Positions 33,384 through 42,879 are shown, counted from the first letter of the stretch. The stretch is DNA of 60,374 nt from JBHGBM01 sp041946965 (GCA_041946965.1 JBHGBM010000047.1:1-60374), one strand, 5' to 3'. Numbers and translations: made by a program. The notes: generated from the sequence alone by a model not told the origin.

Positions 33384-35381
33384 TTATTTTAGAACGGGCC
33401 GGAGTCCTTCCCACCGGGCCGTCCAGCCGGCGGGGAAACCGCGCCACGCCGCCGCCATCATCGCCGTGGCGGTGAGCAGCCCTCCGTTGCCGGGCAGATA
33501 GAGCGGCAGGTTGGGACGCTGGTAGTTGTGGCCGTTGGGAAGCCACACGTTCTTGGGCGTGTCCATCAGCAGTGCGCGGATGGCCAGTTCGGGTTCGCCC
33601 AACCGCGCGGCGGTCATGGCGATCATGGGATAGTCCCAGCCCCACGTGTCCGGCCAGCGCCAGCACTCGAACACCTTCCGCAGCGTGCGGCGCATGGTCT
33701 CGCGATCCACCTTGGCGCCGGGCAGCACCCCGAGGGCCCCGAGCATGGAGGGATGATCGCGGTTGCGCTCCGTGAAGGTCTGCGGGCAGTTCTCGTGTGC
33801 GAGGTAGAGGCCGTCTTTCACCGGCAGCCCGGAAAGATGCCGGCGCACCCGCTCCCAGCGCGGCTCGGGCTGCATGCCGAGACGCTGCCGCCACCGCGCC
33901 GCGGCCGCAAGCCCGTAATCCCAGTACTCCAGTTCGAACGTTGGGTTCCAGGTTTCGCGCGGCGGGTGGTTTTCCTGCGCGGGAATCACCGGCGGGCCGA
34001 GCACGTAACGCGCGCGCTTCTCGTCGTACACCGCGAACGAAGCCATGAATTCCGCGGTCTCGAACACCACGTCGCGATAACGTTCCAGGGTTTCGCGCGT
34101 GGGCTTCACCGCGTAGACGAGTTCGGCGAAAGCGATGGGATGCGGCTGCTGCCAGATGAGCAGCGGCCCGACGCCCGAGGGGCTCTCAATCCCGCGCGGG
34201 TCCGTCATCTTCGGCCAGCGAGCGCCCGTGCAGCCCTGCCGCCGTGCGGTCTCGCGGGCTCGCGGCAGGATCGCGCTGTAATACCCCAGGCTGCGCTCCA
34301 CCAGCGGCGCGCGGTCCCACAACACGAAGTGCGCCGCGTGCCACCAGTGCATCTCCAGGTGGAACTTGCCGTACCAGCTATTGCAGGTGAGACCGGTTTC
34401 CTGCGGCGGCAGCGAACCGGCGCACTGGATCGCAGTGAGGTACTGCGAGAGCACGATGCGGCGTTCCAGTTCCCTCGCGTGCGGGTCCGTGCTTTCGGAA
34501 AGGTCGATGGCGCCGCCGGTGGACCAGAATCTCTCCCAGTGGCGCGACGACGCGGCAAAGCTCTCCTCCACCGTTGGCAGGGGCGCGTGCGGAGCCTCCT
34601 TTGCGAACAGGCACACGAAGCTGGTCGCGCGCAGCACGAAGGTGTGCGGTCCTTCGCGTGTGACCCGCCCGCCGCGGATGGCCGCGTAGTAGCGGCTGCC
34701 GTCCAGTTCGCGCCGTAGCAGCGCGCCGCCTGCGTCCTGGCTCACGATGGTGGTGCGATGTTTGCCGGGGCTGTTCCAGTCCGCCGCATGCATGGCGGAG
34801 GAACCGTAAGGGAACTCGAAGAGCACGCCGTCCGAAGCCGGGCAGTCCACGCGCGCCGCCACCATGTCGAGCTGCGGATGGCAGCAGACCTCGGTCGAGC
34901 CGCCCTCGAAACGGCTGCGCAGCACGCCGCTCCACAGGTCGAGTTCCTGCTTTATGCCCGAGGGAACGCCGGCCAGCCGGAGTCCGATGCGCCCCAGGTG
35001 CAGCCGGTGGGGATTCTCGCGCAGGTAAGCGAATCGCTCCTTCTGCCCCGCCGCGCTGGTTGGATACCCCACCGCGCGCCCGTAGGTATCGAAGGGCTCC
35101 AGCCGCAGGTCTTCGAACGTTTCCGTGCCCGGCGCGCTGTGCCAGCCCCACTGCGACTGCGTGCAGAGCGGCATGGCGCGTTGGTACAGGGCGGGGAAGG
35201 TCTGCAATCCGGTTATGTCCGCGCTGAAGGCGAACTCGCCGTTGCCCACCGAGAGCGGCGAGCGCGGGTCGAGGGCCGGCAACACGGGATTGTGGCGGCG
35301 GACCAGTGCGCGGCGCTCAATCGTGCCCGGGGCCGTTATCGCGGGCGCGGCCAGGCCCCCGAGGAAGTCGCGGCGTCTCAT
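33384..35381 (-). CDS. GH65/GH95-like (alpha/alpha)6 glycoside hydrolase, Tat-exported
   Basis: A 665-aa protein with a Tat signal (MRRRDFLGGLAAPAITAPG). An N-terminal beta domain (SVGNGEFAFSADITGLQTF, ELDLWSGVLRSRFEGGSTEV) is followed by an (alpha/alpha)6 barrel (NSWYGKFHLEMHWWHAAHFVLW, NPTFELEYWDYGLAAAARW, WGWDYPMIAMTAARLGE). This arrangement and the SVGNGEF opening match GH65/GH95-type enzymes (phosphorylases, fucosidases and relatives). The substrate is unknown. Its stop is 7 nt upstream of the fur start, which may make it the first gene of the GH-fur-phosphatase operon. Confidence 0.72.
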   Translation of the reverse strand: MRRRDFLGGLAAPAITAPGTIERRALVRRHNPVLPALDPRSPLSVGNGEFAFSADITGLQTFPALYQRAMPLCTQSQWGWHSAPGTETFEDLRLEPFDTYGRAVGYPTSAAGQKERFAYLRENPHRLHLGRIGLRLAGVPSGIKQELDLWSGVLRSRFEGGSTEVCCHPQLDMVAARVDCPASDGVLFEFPYGSSAMHAADWNSPGKHRTTIVSQDAGGALLRRELDGSRYYAAIRGGRVTREGPHTFVLRATSFVCLFAKEAPHAPLPTVEESFAASSRHWERFWSTGGAIDLSESTDPHARELERRIVLSQYLTAIQCAGSLPPQETGLTCNSWYGKFHLEMHWWHAAHFVLWDRAPLVERSLGYYSAILPRARETARRQGCTGARWPKMTDPRGIESPSGVGPLLIWQQPHPIAFAELVYAVKPTRETLERYRDVVFETAEFMASFAVYDEKRARYVLGPPVIPAQENHPPRETWNPTFELEYWDYGLAAAARWRQRLGMQPEPRWERVRRHLSGLPVKDGLYLAHENCPQTFTERNRDHPSMLGALGVLPGAKVDRETMRRTLRKVFECWRWPDTWGWDYPMIAMTAARLGEPELAIRALLMDTPKNVWLPNGHNYQRPNLPLYLPGNGGLLTATAMMAAAWRGFPAGWTARWEGLRPVLK

Positions 35382-35403
35382 GGACGCTCCATGGTAGCGC
35401 GCG

Positions 35404-36357
35404 TTACTTGGGCAGTTCGACGGCGATGTCCTCCCGCTTGCCCGGCTGGACCTCGACCATGTGCTCCACCACGGCGGGTTTCTGCGCGAGCACGCCGGAG
35501 ATCATGATGGTGTACATGCCGGGCGCGAGTCCCAGGCGCGTCCAGGTGTTGCCGCCGGTGCGCTCTACGTGCTCCAGTTCCTGGCCGGTGGGCCCGATGA
35601 GACGCAGGCAGAATTTGCGGTCGTCGGTCTCGAGCGCGTTCCCCACGGTGACGAACAGGTGGCCGGGCCGTCCCCCCTCCCGCACTTCCTTCTCGCGGTC
35701 GAGCCACTGCGATTTCAACTCGCTTTCCAGCTTGTTCAGGTTGCTCTCGAACTCGGCGGCCCACTCGGCGGTCTCCCTGGCGACGTGGTCCTTGATCTCC
35801 ACCGCCACCTGCCGCGCGCGATCGATGAACGCGTCGGCTTCGGCGAAGCTGACCAGCGGCGCGGTTTTCGCGGCGTCTCCGCCGCCCGCCCCACCCGCCG
35901 CCGAGGCCCCCCGCGGGGCCTTGGCGCGCACACGCGCCAGCCGCGCCGTCCAGTCCATGCGAAAGTCCACGAGGATGCGGTCGATCGCCATGGCGTAGCG
36001 GACGTAACGCATCCAGCCCGTGGAAAAGCCGCCGAAGCGGTCGAGCCCGATCAGGGCCGCGGCCACGCCCAGCATGAGCGAAACCGCCATGTCGGGCCGC
36101 TCCGGTCTCAGCGCCGGCCACAATGCCAGCGCCACGGGCAGCAGGCCGGCGGCGCCGGAGAGCAGCAGGGCGGCGTAACGGAACGCGATCGAGTAAGCCT
36201 TCTTGCGCCGCTTCTTCTGGTAGTACCAGTCGCGGGCGCCCATGGTCTGGTTTTCAACGTATTCGAAAAGCCGCTTGAGCGAGACGTCGGGTTCCACCTG
36301 GGTGTACCAGTCCACCGGCAGGCTTTCTGATCTTAAATTCGACCTTTGATCCGCCAT
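35404..36357 (-). CDS. SLATT-like two-helix membrane protein with C-terminal beta domain
   Basis: A 317-aa protein. Residues ~20-150 match the SLATT pattern: DWYYQKKRRKKAYSIAFRY, two closely spaced membrane helices (AALLLSGAAGLLPVALAL and AVSLMLGVAAALIGL), then GWMRYVRYAMAIDRILVDF. A coiled-coil-like stretch (~175-225, EFESNLNKLESELKSQWLDR) and a beta sandwich (LGLAPGMYTIMISGVL) follow. SLATT proteins are often pore effectors in nucleotide-second-messenger defence systems, but none of the usual partners (cyclases, SLOG, nucleases) is adjacent. The role here is unknown. The TATAAT box ends 8 nt upstream of the ATG, suggesting a leaderless transcript. Confidence 0.65.
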   Translation of the reverse strand: MADQRSNLRSESLPVDWYTQVEPDVSLKRLFEYVENQTMGARDWYYQKKRRKKAYSIAFRYAALLLSGAAGLLPVALALWPALRPERPDMAVSLMLGVAAALIGLDRFGGFSTGWMRYVRYAMAIDRILVDFRMDWTARLARVRAKAPRGASAAGGAGGGDAAKTAPLVSFAEADAFIDRARQVAVEIKDHVARETAEWAAEFESNLNKLESELKSQWLDREKEVREGGRPGHLFVTVGNALETDDRKFCLRLIGPTGQELEHVERTGGNTWTRLGLAPGMYTIMISGVLAQKPAVVEHMVEVQPGKREDIAVELPK

Positions 36358-36365
36358 GGGCCAGA

Positions 36366-36371
36366 ATTATA
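36366..36371 (-). promoter_or_regulatory. -10 box (TATAAT) of the SLATT gene
   Basis: TATAAT reads on the minus strand at 36371-36366 and ends 8 nt before the ATG at 36357. No ribosome-binding site fits between them. No convincing -35 hexamer is present at 16-18 nt spacing. Confidence 0.45.
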
Positions 36372-36611
36372 ACGCTTTGTTGCACGACATGCGTTCAGGC
36401 GCCGCGCCGTCCCCGTCTTACCGGACGCGCACCAGTTCGAGGAGACCGGGAGGCGCGAAACCACTTCGGACACCTGCATTCAGCATTGGGCGGAGCGCCG
36501 CAAGGTCTGCGGGCGCCTGGGAGAGCGCGGCACGCCCGTAATGCTCGATTGCTGAAAACCGCTTGCTGACGTGCGCGCGCCGTCACCGCGCCCGCGAGGG
36601 AGCGGTGGCCG
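36372..36611. other. Intergenic, ~240 nt between sulfatase and SLATT genes
   Basis: Only short frames are found, with no family motif. The region lies between the 5' end of the SLATT gene and the 3' end of the downstream sulfatase, so it must hold the SLATT promoter. Nothing else is supportable. Confidence 0.4.
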
Positions 36612-38096
36612 CTACCCTTTTTTCTTTTTCTGCGCCCGGCCTCCCTCGCCCCTTCCGTGCGCCGGCGGAAGCTCTTCGTCGCCAACCTTCAACTGCTTGC
36701 GAAGCGCGGCGAGTTCGGCCGTAAGTTCCGCCTGCACTGAGGCGTACCGCGGATCGCCCCACACGCTGTTCATCTCCGCCGGGTCTTCCTTGAGGTCGAA
36801 CAACTCCCACTCCTTCGTCTGCGGGAAGGCGATCAGTTTGTAGCGCTGGGTGCGCACGCCATAATGCGGGGGCAATTGCGTGTGCATGTAGTACACATAG
36901 AACATCGACCTGCGCCAGTCCTTCGGCGTGCGCGCGGCCAGGACCGGACGCATGCTGCGACCCTGCATATCGGCGGGCGCCTTCAGCCCGGCGTAGTCGA
37001 GCAGCGTGGGCGCAAAATCCACGTTCAGCGCCATGGCGGGGCTGGCCGTGCCGCTCCGTATCTCGCGCGGGTAACGCACCAGGAACGGCATGCGGATGGA
37101 GTCTTCGTAAAACAGGCGCTTGTCATAGAAGCCGTGCTCGCCCGTGAACGCTCCCTGGTCGGAGGTATAGATGACGATGGTGTCGCGCGCCAGCCGCTCC
37201 TCATCGAGATAATTCAGCAGACGGCCGACGTTATCGTCCACCGAAGCTACGCAACGCAAGTAGTCGCGCAGGAACTTCTGGTACGCGGCGGCCTTCCGCG
37301 CTCTCTCGTCCATGCCTTCCGTGTTGAGACGCCCCGTAGGCCAGTTCGGCGAATCCATGCGCGCGGCCTGGTTGTGGAAGTTGTACTCGTTCCGGGCCAT
37401 GGCTTTGGACCGGTTGCGGTAGTCGTCCCAGAACGTCTGGGGCTCCTCCATGGCGCCGGAGTACATGCCGGCGTGCTTCTGATCGTACTCCCACAGCCCG
37501 TGCGGCGCCTTGTGGTGGCACAGCAGCAGGAAGGGACGCGAGCGGTCGCGGCGCTTCAGAAACGCCAGGCAATGGTCCGTGATGATGTCCGTTGTGTAAC
37601 CGGTGTACTTCTGCTCCTTGCCCATCTCGTACATCATGGGGTCGAAGTAGCGGCCCTGCCCCGGCAGGATATTCCAGTAGTCGAAGCCCTGCGGCGGATC
37701 TTCGCAGTCGTTGTTGGAGAGGTGGTATTTTCCGACCAGTCCGGTCTGATACCCGGCCTTGTGGAGCAACTGCGGGAAGGTCTGCTGATCCGCCTTTAGC
37801 CGGTCGCCCAGGTTGCGCACGCCGGTCATGTGCCCGTACTTGCCGGTGAGGATGGCGGCGCGGCTCGGCGTGCAGATGGAATCCACGCAAAAGCAGTTGT
37901 CCAGGCGCATGCCTTCGCGCCCGATGCGGTCAATGTTCGGCGTCTTGTTCCGCGTGCTGCCGTAAGCGCTTACCGTCCGCGCCGAATGATCGTCGGACAT
38001 GATGTAGAGAATGTTCGGCGGCTTCGCACCGGCGCCGTATGCGCGTGGCAGCCAGGCGGCGCCCGCGCCGATCGAGAGAAACGTTCTGCGATTCAT
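36612..38096 (-). CDS. Sulfatase (S1 family, Cys-type)
   Basis: A 494-aa protein with a Tat leader (MNRRTFLSIGAGAAWLPRA). Signatures are PNILYIMSDDHSARTVSAYG, CTPSRAAILTGKYGHMTG (formylglycine Cys), GLVGKYHLSNNDCEDPPQG, LLCHHKAPHGLWEYD, VIYTSDQGAFTGEHGFYDK and ELFDLKEDPAEMN. The C-terminus is Lys-rich. The Gly-Lys-Tyr-His variant (usually GKWH) is a mild deviation. It probably desulfates a host or algal glycan in the periplasm. Its start lies 3 nt after the stop of a second sulfatase, so the two are co-transcribed. Confidence 0.93.
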   Translation of the reverse strand: MNRRTFLSIGAGAAWLPRAYGAGAKPPNILYIMSDDHSARTVSAYGSTRNKTPNIDRIGREGMRLDNCFCVDSICTPSRAAILTGKYGHMTGVRNLGDRLKADQQTFPQLLHKAGYQTGLVGKYHLSNNDCEDPPQGFDYWNILPGQGRYFDPMMYEMGKEQKYTGYTTDIITDHCLAFLKRRDRSRPFLLLCHHKAPHGLWEYDQKHAGMYSGAMEEPQTFWDDYRNRSKAMARNEYNFHNQAARMDSPNWPTGRLNTEGMDERARKAAAYQKFLRDYLRCVASVDDNVGRLLNYLDEERLARDTIVIYTSDQGAFTGEHGFYDKRLFYEDSIRMPFLVRYPREIRSGTASPAMALNVDFAPTLLDYAGLKAPADMQGRSMRPVLAARTPKDWRRSMFYVYYMHTQLPPHYGVRTQRYKLIAFPQTKEWELFDLKEDPAEMNSVWGDPRYASVQAELTAELAALRKQLKVGDEELPPAHGRGEGGRAQKKKKG

Positions 38097-38099
38097 GGT

Positions 38100-39548
38100 T
38101 TACCCGCGCTTCTTCCGGACCGGCCCCCGCGGCATCGCTTCCTCCACCGGGGGCGGGAGGAAATCGTAATCGGTCACCATCTTCTCGTGCAGCGCCGCCA
38201 GGAGTTCCTGCTGGACCTCGCGGTATTCCGGGCTCCCGGCCAGGTTGTTGAGCTCCCCTGGATCTTTCTCAAGGTCGAACAGTTCCAGCACGGGGCGCGG
38301 GCGTTGGAAGTAGGCCTTTTCGTGCTCGGGCTTCAGCCGGCCGTCGCGGTGCGCGGCGAGAATCTGCTGCCAGCCCGGATCGTTGGCGCTGTCCACCGGC
38401 CAGTATTCCATCTGCGGCGTGCAGTTGTAGATGAGCTTGAACCGGTCGCTCCGCGCGCAACGGGAAAGATCGAACGTGGAAGCCTTGGTCAACGGCGTGA
38501 ACGGCCCGTTGCCGTGGTGCACCCGGGCGCCGAAGATGTGGCGACGCGGCTGGTAGGAGGGGCTTCCCAGCAGCAGGGGCAGGAAGCTGCGGCCGGACAT
38601 CAGTTCCGGCGGGGCGCCGCCGGCGGCGGCGATCAGCGTGGGGGCGATGTCCTCGCCGGAGACCAGCGCGCGCGTCGAGCCGGGCTTCACCCGCCCCGGC
38701 CAACGCACGAAAAGCGGCACGTTCAGCCCGGGGTCGTAGAGCGAGCCCTTGCCGTGCGGGAACGCCATGCCGTTGTCGCCCATGAAGACCACGATCGTAT
38801 TCTCTTCGAGCCCGCGGCGCTTCAGAACTTCCATGTTCCGGCCGAAGAGCCCGTCCATGCGCTCCACCTCGCCGCAGTAGCGCGCCAGGTCGGAGCGCAC
38901 GCCGGGCAGGTCGGGCAGGTGCGGCGGCAGCTTGATCCGCGCCGGGTCCACTTTGCCCGCGCCCTCGTCCCAGACGTGGTGCGGGTCGCTGTAGTTCATC
39001 CAGAAAAACCACGGGCGGCCCTTCGGCGCCTGGGCGAGAAACTGCTCGAATTTCGCCGGCGTGGTGTCCTGCGGGGAGACGTCAAGAAAGTCCACGCGCC
39101 GGTTCCAGGTACGCAGGTTGTGCTTGTCGTAGATGGCGGTGGTCGCAGCGTTGGGAGCGCTGATGCCGTTCAAGTGAAAGTAGCGGCCGCAGACGCCGGT
39201 GTAGTAGTGCCTGCCGCGCAGCACCTCCGGCAGGGTCACGATCTCGGGCGGCAGGGGCGAACTGAAGCGTCCCATGCGCACCGCCACCGGCGAGCGCCCG
39301 GTCATGATCCCCGCGCGGGAAGGCACGCACTGCGGCGCCGTGGTGAAAGCACGGTCGAAGCGCATGCCGGATGCCGCGAAGGCATCCAGGTTGGGCGTGG
39401 ACATCCAGTCCGCGCCATATGCGCCCACGTAAGGGTTGCTGTGATCGTCGGAGAGCACCAGGAGGATGTTCGGCGGCGCGTTCTGCGCGCGCAATGCGGC
39501 CGGCGCGGTTCCCATCGCGGCCAACATCGATCTGCGTGTGGTTTTCAT
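38100..39548 (-). CDS. Sulfatase (S1 family, Cys-type)
   Basis: A 482-aa protein with a leader of the Tat type (MKTTRRSMLAAMGTAPAALR). It has PNILLVLSDDHSNPYVGAYG, the modified-Cys motif CVPSRAGIMTG, WMNYSDPHHVWDEG, VVFMGDNGMAFPHGKG and ELFDLEKDPGELNNL. GRYF appears where GKWH is usual, so substrate positioning may differ. It is first in a two-sulfatase operon and divergent from the GH97 gene. Its ATG lies 70 nt from the GH97 start. Confidence 0.93.
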   Translation of the reverse strand: MKTTRRSMLAAMGTAPAALRAQNAPPNILLVLSDDHSNPYVGAYGADWMSTPNLDAFAASGMRFDRAFTTAPQCVPSRAGIMTGRSPVAVRMGRFSSPLPPEIVTLPEVLRGRHYYTGVCGRYFHLNGISAPNAATTAIYDKHNLRTWNRRVDFLDVSPQDTTPAKFEQFLAQAPKGRPWFFWMNYSDPHHVWDEGAGKVDPARIKLPPHLPDLPGVRSDLARYCGEVERMDGLFGRNMEVLKRRGLEENTIVVFMGDNGMAFPHGKGSLYDPGLNVPLFVRWPGRVKPGSTRALVSGEDIAPTLIAAAGGAPPELMSGRSFLPLLLGSPSYQPRRHIFGARVHHGNGPFTPLTKASTFDLSRCARSDRFKLIYNCTPQMEYWPVDSANDPGWQQILAAHRDGRLKPEHEKAYFQRPRPVLELFDLEKDPGELNNLAGSPEYREVQQELLAALHEKMVTDYDFLPPPVEEAMPRGPVRKKRG

Positions 39549-39618
39549 GGCTAGAAGGGGATCATATCAGAGTGACGCCCCGGAGTCTTCGGCTATCATG
39601 CGTCTTGAGGAGATTTTC

Positions 39619-41478
39619 ATGCGAGTGTTTCTGGCCTGTTGCGTCTTGGCCGCGCCGCTCGCGGCAGCGGAAGCGCCGGCGGTATCCAGCCCCGATGGAC
39701 GGGTCGAGTTCCGGGTGCTCACGGCGGCCGGGGGCGATTTGCAGTACACGGTGACCTTCAACCGGAAGCCCGTGATCGAGACATCGCCCGCCGGGATCGT
39801 GGTGGACAAGGTCGATCTCGCCTCCGGCGTGGAGATCGGAAAGCTCGAGCGCTACAAGATCAGCGAGAAATACCCCTGGTATGGAAACAAGTCCACCGCC
39901 GTGGACGAGTGCAACGGCACGCGCATCGCCGTCACCCACGTGAAGTCGCGCACTCATTACACGCTCGAGGCGCGCGCCTACGATAGCGGGGTCGCCTTCC
40001 GCCTGGTAGTGCCCGGCGAGGGCACACGGGTTCCGGATGAGGGCACGGCCTTCCGCCTGCCAGCCGGCGCCACTCTCTGGTACCACGACCTGGAGGACCA
40101 TTACGAAGCGCAGCACGTGCGGAAAAGCTTGCGCGCCATTCCGCCCGGCCAGTGGCTGGCGCCGCCGGTGACCATCCTGCTGCCGGACCGCGCCGGCTAC
40201 GCGGCCATCACCGAAGGCGCCCTGCGGAACTACAGCGGCATGGCGCTTCAGGCGGACGCCGCCGGCGTGCTCCACGCGCGTCTGGGCCACGCCGTGCCGG
40301 CCTCGTATCCCTTTCGCCTGCGCTATGCGGCCGATGTGGAGCGGCTCGCCGCGCCCGCCCCGGTCTCCGGAACCATCACCACTCCATGGCGGATCGTGAT
40401 GGTGGGCGCGGACCTGAATGCCCTGGTGAACAGCGACATCGTCCACAACGTTGCGCCGCCGCCCGATCCGAAGCTGTTTCCCGGCGGCATCAGGACCGAA
40501 TGGGTGAAGCCCGGGCGATCGCTGTGGAGTTATCTCGACGGCGGCGACAACACGCCCGAGGGCATGAAAGAGTTCGCGCGCCTGGCGGCCGAGTTGGGGT
40601 TCGAGTACAACCTGCTGGAGGGCTTCTGGTCGCGCTGGCCGGAGAGCCGGCTTAAGGAGGTGGCGGAGTACTCGCGCCAGCGCGGCGTGGGCGCCATCAT
40701 CTGGCGCCACAGCAACCAGCTTCGCACGCCGGAAAACCGCCGCGCGTTTTTCGAAATGTGCCGCCGCACGGGCGTGGCGGGCGTCAAGATCGACTTCTTC
40801 GACCACGAGCACAAGGAGGTGATCGACCTCTACGAAGAACTGCTGCGCATGGCAGCCGAGTACAAGTTGATCGTCGACTTCCACGGCGCCAACAAGCCGA
40901 CCGGAATGGAGCGCACCTGGCCCAACATGCTGGGCCTCGAAGGCATCCGCGGCATGGAGATGCGGCCTCCCTATGCGCAGCACGAAGTCACGCTGCCGTT
41001 CACGCGCATGCTCGCCGGGCTCGCCGACTACACGCCCACGCACTTCGGCGTGCGCAAGATGGCCGATACCACCTGGGCGCACCAGGTGGCCAACGCGATC
41101 CTGCTGCCCGCGCCGCTGCTGGTTTATGCGGCCCACCCGGCCAACCTGCTGGGAAACCCCATGGTCGAGATGATCAAGAGTATTCCCTCGGTGTGGGATG
41201 AGACCGTGGTGCTGCCGGCCTCCGAGCCCGGCGAAGTGGCGGCCCTCGCGCGCCGGAAGGGCGGCACGTGGTTCCTGGCGGTGAACAACGGCGTCTACGC
41301 CCGTACCGTGCGGGTGGATCTCTCGTTCCTCGGGCAAGGCTCCTACACGTCGCTGCTGGTCCGCGACCGGGGCCCGGCGGACGAGGTCAAGATCGAACAC
41401 GTCACCGCGCGCAGCGGCGATTCGCTGTACATCGAAATGCGCTCGGGCGGCGGATTCGTGGGACGGTTTGCGAAATAG
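39619..41478 (+). CDS. Glycoside hydrolase family 97
   Basis: A 619-aa protein with a signal peptide (MRVFLACCVLAAPLAAAE). The start at 39619 is chosen over 39598 because GAGGAG precedes it and the signal begins there. GH97 features are the N-terminal beta-sandwich (SSPDGRVEFRVLTAAGGDLQ, NKSTAVDECNGTRIAV), the barrel (EWVKPGRSLWSYLDGGDN, GFEYNLLEGFWSRWPESR, VAGVKIDFFDHEHKEV, FHGANKPTGMERTWPN, GIRGMEM) and a C-terminal sheet. The Asp in KIDFF fits retaining GH97 galactosidases. It would cleave alpha-galactosides or alpha-glucosides. A calcium ion is usual in this family. Confidence 0.9.
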   Translation: MRVFLACCVLAAPLAAAEAPAVSSPDGRVEFRVLTAAGGDLQYTVTFNRKPVIETSPAGIVVDKVDLASGVEIGKLERYKISEKYPWYGNKSTAVDECNGTRIAVTHVKSRTHYTLEARAYDSGVAFRLVVPGEGTRVPDEGTAFRLPAGATLWYHDLEDHYEAQHVRKSLRAIPPGQWLAPPVTILLPDRAGYAAITEGALRNYSGMALQADAAGVLHARLGHAVPASYPFRLRYAADVERLAAPAPVSGTITTPWRIVMVGADLNALVNSDIVHNVAPPPDPKLFPGGIRTEWVKPGRSLWSYLDGGDNTPEGMKEFARLAAELGFEYNLLEGFWSRWPESRLKEVAEYSRQRGVGAIIWRHSNQLRTPENRRAFFEMCRRTGVAGVKIDFFDHEHKEVIDLYEELLRMAAEYKLIVDFHGANKPTGMERTWPNMLGLEGIRGMEMRPPYAQHEVTLPFTRMLAGLADYTPTHFGVRKMADTTWAHQVANAILLPAPLLVYAAHPANLLGNPMVEMIKSIPSVWDETVVLPASEPGEVAALARRKGGTWFLAVNNGVYARTVRVDLSFLGQGSYTSLLVRDRGPADEVKIEHVTARSGDSLYIEMRSGGGFVGRFAK

Positions 41479-41481
41479 CCG

Positions 41482-42849
41482 TCAACCCACCCGCACGTCC
41501 GCCTCGCGGAGACCGTCGCCGATGGCTTCGAGCAGGCGCAAGGGAGCCCCGTCGTAATGGCCCAGGGAAAGGCCGTCGGCGCCGCACTCCGCGCTGATCA
41601 GCACGCCCTTTCGCACCAGCTCCGGCGTGGCCTGCGGGCGTATCCCGATGGCGGAGAGGAACAGGATGTCGTCGCCCGCCGCCGCGCGCACCGAGAGCAG
41701 AAACTGCCGCTTGTGCTCCATCATCTCCATGCGGCCGGACTGCTCGTCGTAGTTGCTGGAACGGATGGAGCCGAGGTGTGGCCGCAGCGTTTTGAAGTCG
41801 ATGCCGGCCAGTTCCCAGTAATCGTAAATATACGCGTTGAGCCGCAGATCGATAGCCGGCCTGATCTTCTTCACCGTTTCCCGAATGTGCGCGAACAGGC
41901 GGGTCATGGAAGCGCAGCGGAACTTGAGAAAATCGAAGATCTCGGGGCGCGCGATGAGCAGCGCCAACTCCGAGGTGTTGGAGGCGCGCAGCAGCCGAGT
42001 AAAGTGCACGCCCTCGGGATCGTCGCTGCGCAGAGCCTGCGCCAGCGGGAGCATGGCGCGCCGGGCCGCGTTCAAATCGAAGCCCTCGGCTTTCGCCGCC
42101 GCGACGCAGCTCTCGCAGAAGCACGTGCCCGAGACGGTTTCGAGAACCCTTTCCAGCGCGCTGGGGCGCGTGCCGCCGCGGCGTTCTCCCGCCGCGAAGG
42201 GACGCAGGCAGGTCTGCACGAAATCCAGGTCGTAGTTCTTCACCAGGTCCGTGAACAGCGCCAGCAGGTAGGCGCGGGCGTCCGGGTTGTTGGGACAGAT
42301 CGACTGGCCCGCGGGCCGTCCCCAGATGTCGCGCTGCACCACTGAGGCGAACTGGTCCGCGGCGCGCTTCTTGTCCAGCACCGTGTGCGAGATCTCGGCT
42401 CCCGTCTTCCACCCGCCCTTGCGCCCGGCCCTGACGAGCGTTTCGAGAAAATCCTTGCCTTTGAACTCCGGGCGTTCCGAGGCCAGGGGCTTGATGCGGG
42501 AATCCCGGTAGCACTCCAGGTGCGGCTGCCAGTAGACGCGGCTGTCCTCCGGGAAATAGGTCTTGCGTGTCGAATTGTGGGGAAAGTAGAAGTCCGTGAG
42601 CGGACGCTTTTCATGGTGCATGAGGGCGACCAGGTACAGGCTGTTTGCCTGCGCTGTCTCCTTCAGCGTCTCCATGATCTGCTCGCATGGCTGGTCGGCC
42701 AGGTCCCAGGCGTAAAGGCTGGCGGCAACCTCTTTGAACGTCCGGGCCGCACGGCGGCGGGCGGGCGTATCCGGCCGCGCGGCGGCTATGCCCGGCGGCG
42801 CCAGCACGCTGGCGGCAAGTGCTCTGCGGGTAACGCGCATGAGACGCAT
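41482..42849 (-). CDS. Uncharacterised exported protein, TIM-barrel-like
   Basis: A 455-aa protein; Met at 42849 or 42840 may start it (MRVTRRALAASVLAPPG is a Tat-like leader). The conserved order VAASLYAWDLADQPCEQIME, DLDFVQTCLRPFAAGERRGG, GTCFCESCVAAAKAEGFD, LRLNAYIYDYWELAGIDF, SSNYDEQSGRME and ISAECGADGLSLGHYDGA suggests alternating beta/alpha repeats of a TIM barrel. The FCESC pair is typical of a group of uncharacterised proteins found beside sulfatases in acidobacteria and planctomycetes. Glycoside hydrolase activity is plausible but unproven. The convergent GH97 stop is 3 nt away. Confidence 0.6.
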   Translation of the reverse strand: MRLMRVTRRALAASVLAPPGIAAARPDTPARRRAARTFKEVAASLYAWDLADQPCEQIMETLKETAQANSLYLVALMHHEKRPLTDFYFPHNSTRKTYFPEDSRVYWQPHLECYRDSRIKPLASERPEFKGKDFLETLVRAGRKGGWKTGAEISHTVLDKKRAADQFASVVQRDIWGRPAGQSICPNNPDARAYLLALFTDLVKNYDLDFVQTCLRPFAAGERRGGTRPSALERVLETVSGTCFCESCVAAAKAEGFDLNAARRAMLPLAQALRSDDPEGVHFTRLLRASNTSELALLIARPEIFDFLKFRCASMTRLFAHIRETVKKIRPAIDLRLNAYIYDYWELAGIDFKTLRPHLGSIRSSNYDEQSGRMEMMEHKRQFLLSVRAAAGDDILFLSAIGIRPQATPELVRKGVLISAECGADGLSLGHYDGAPLRLLEAIGDGLREADVRVG

Positions 42850-42879
42850 TTTACTCCGGGCGTTACAATGATGGTCCGC

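Noticed and set aside
35404..36357. CBASS or other nucleotide-signal defence system around the SLATT gene
   Set aside because: No cyclase, SLOG, Cap or nuclease gene lies within several kb; neighbours are sulfatases and a glycoside hydrolase.
41557..42345. Plus-strand open frame inside the TIM-barrel-like gene
   Set aside because: Antisense to a gene with consistent coding pattern; no motifs.
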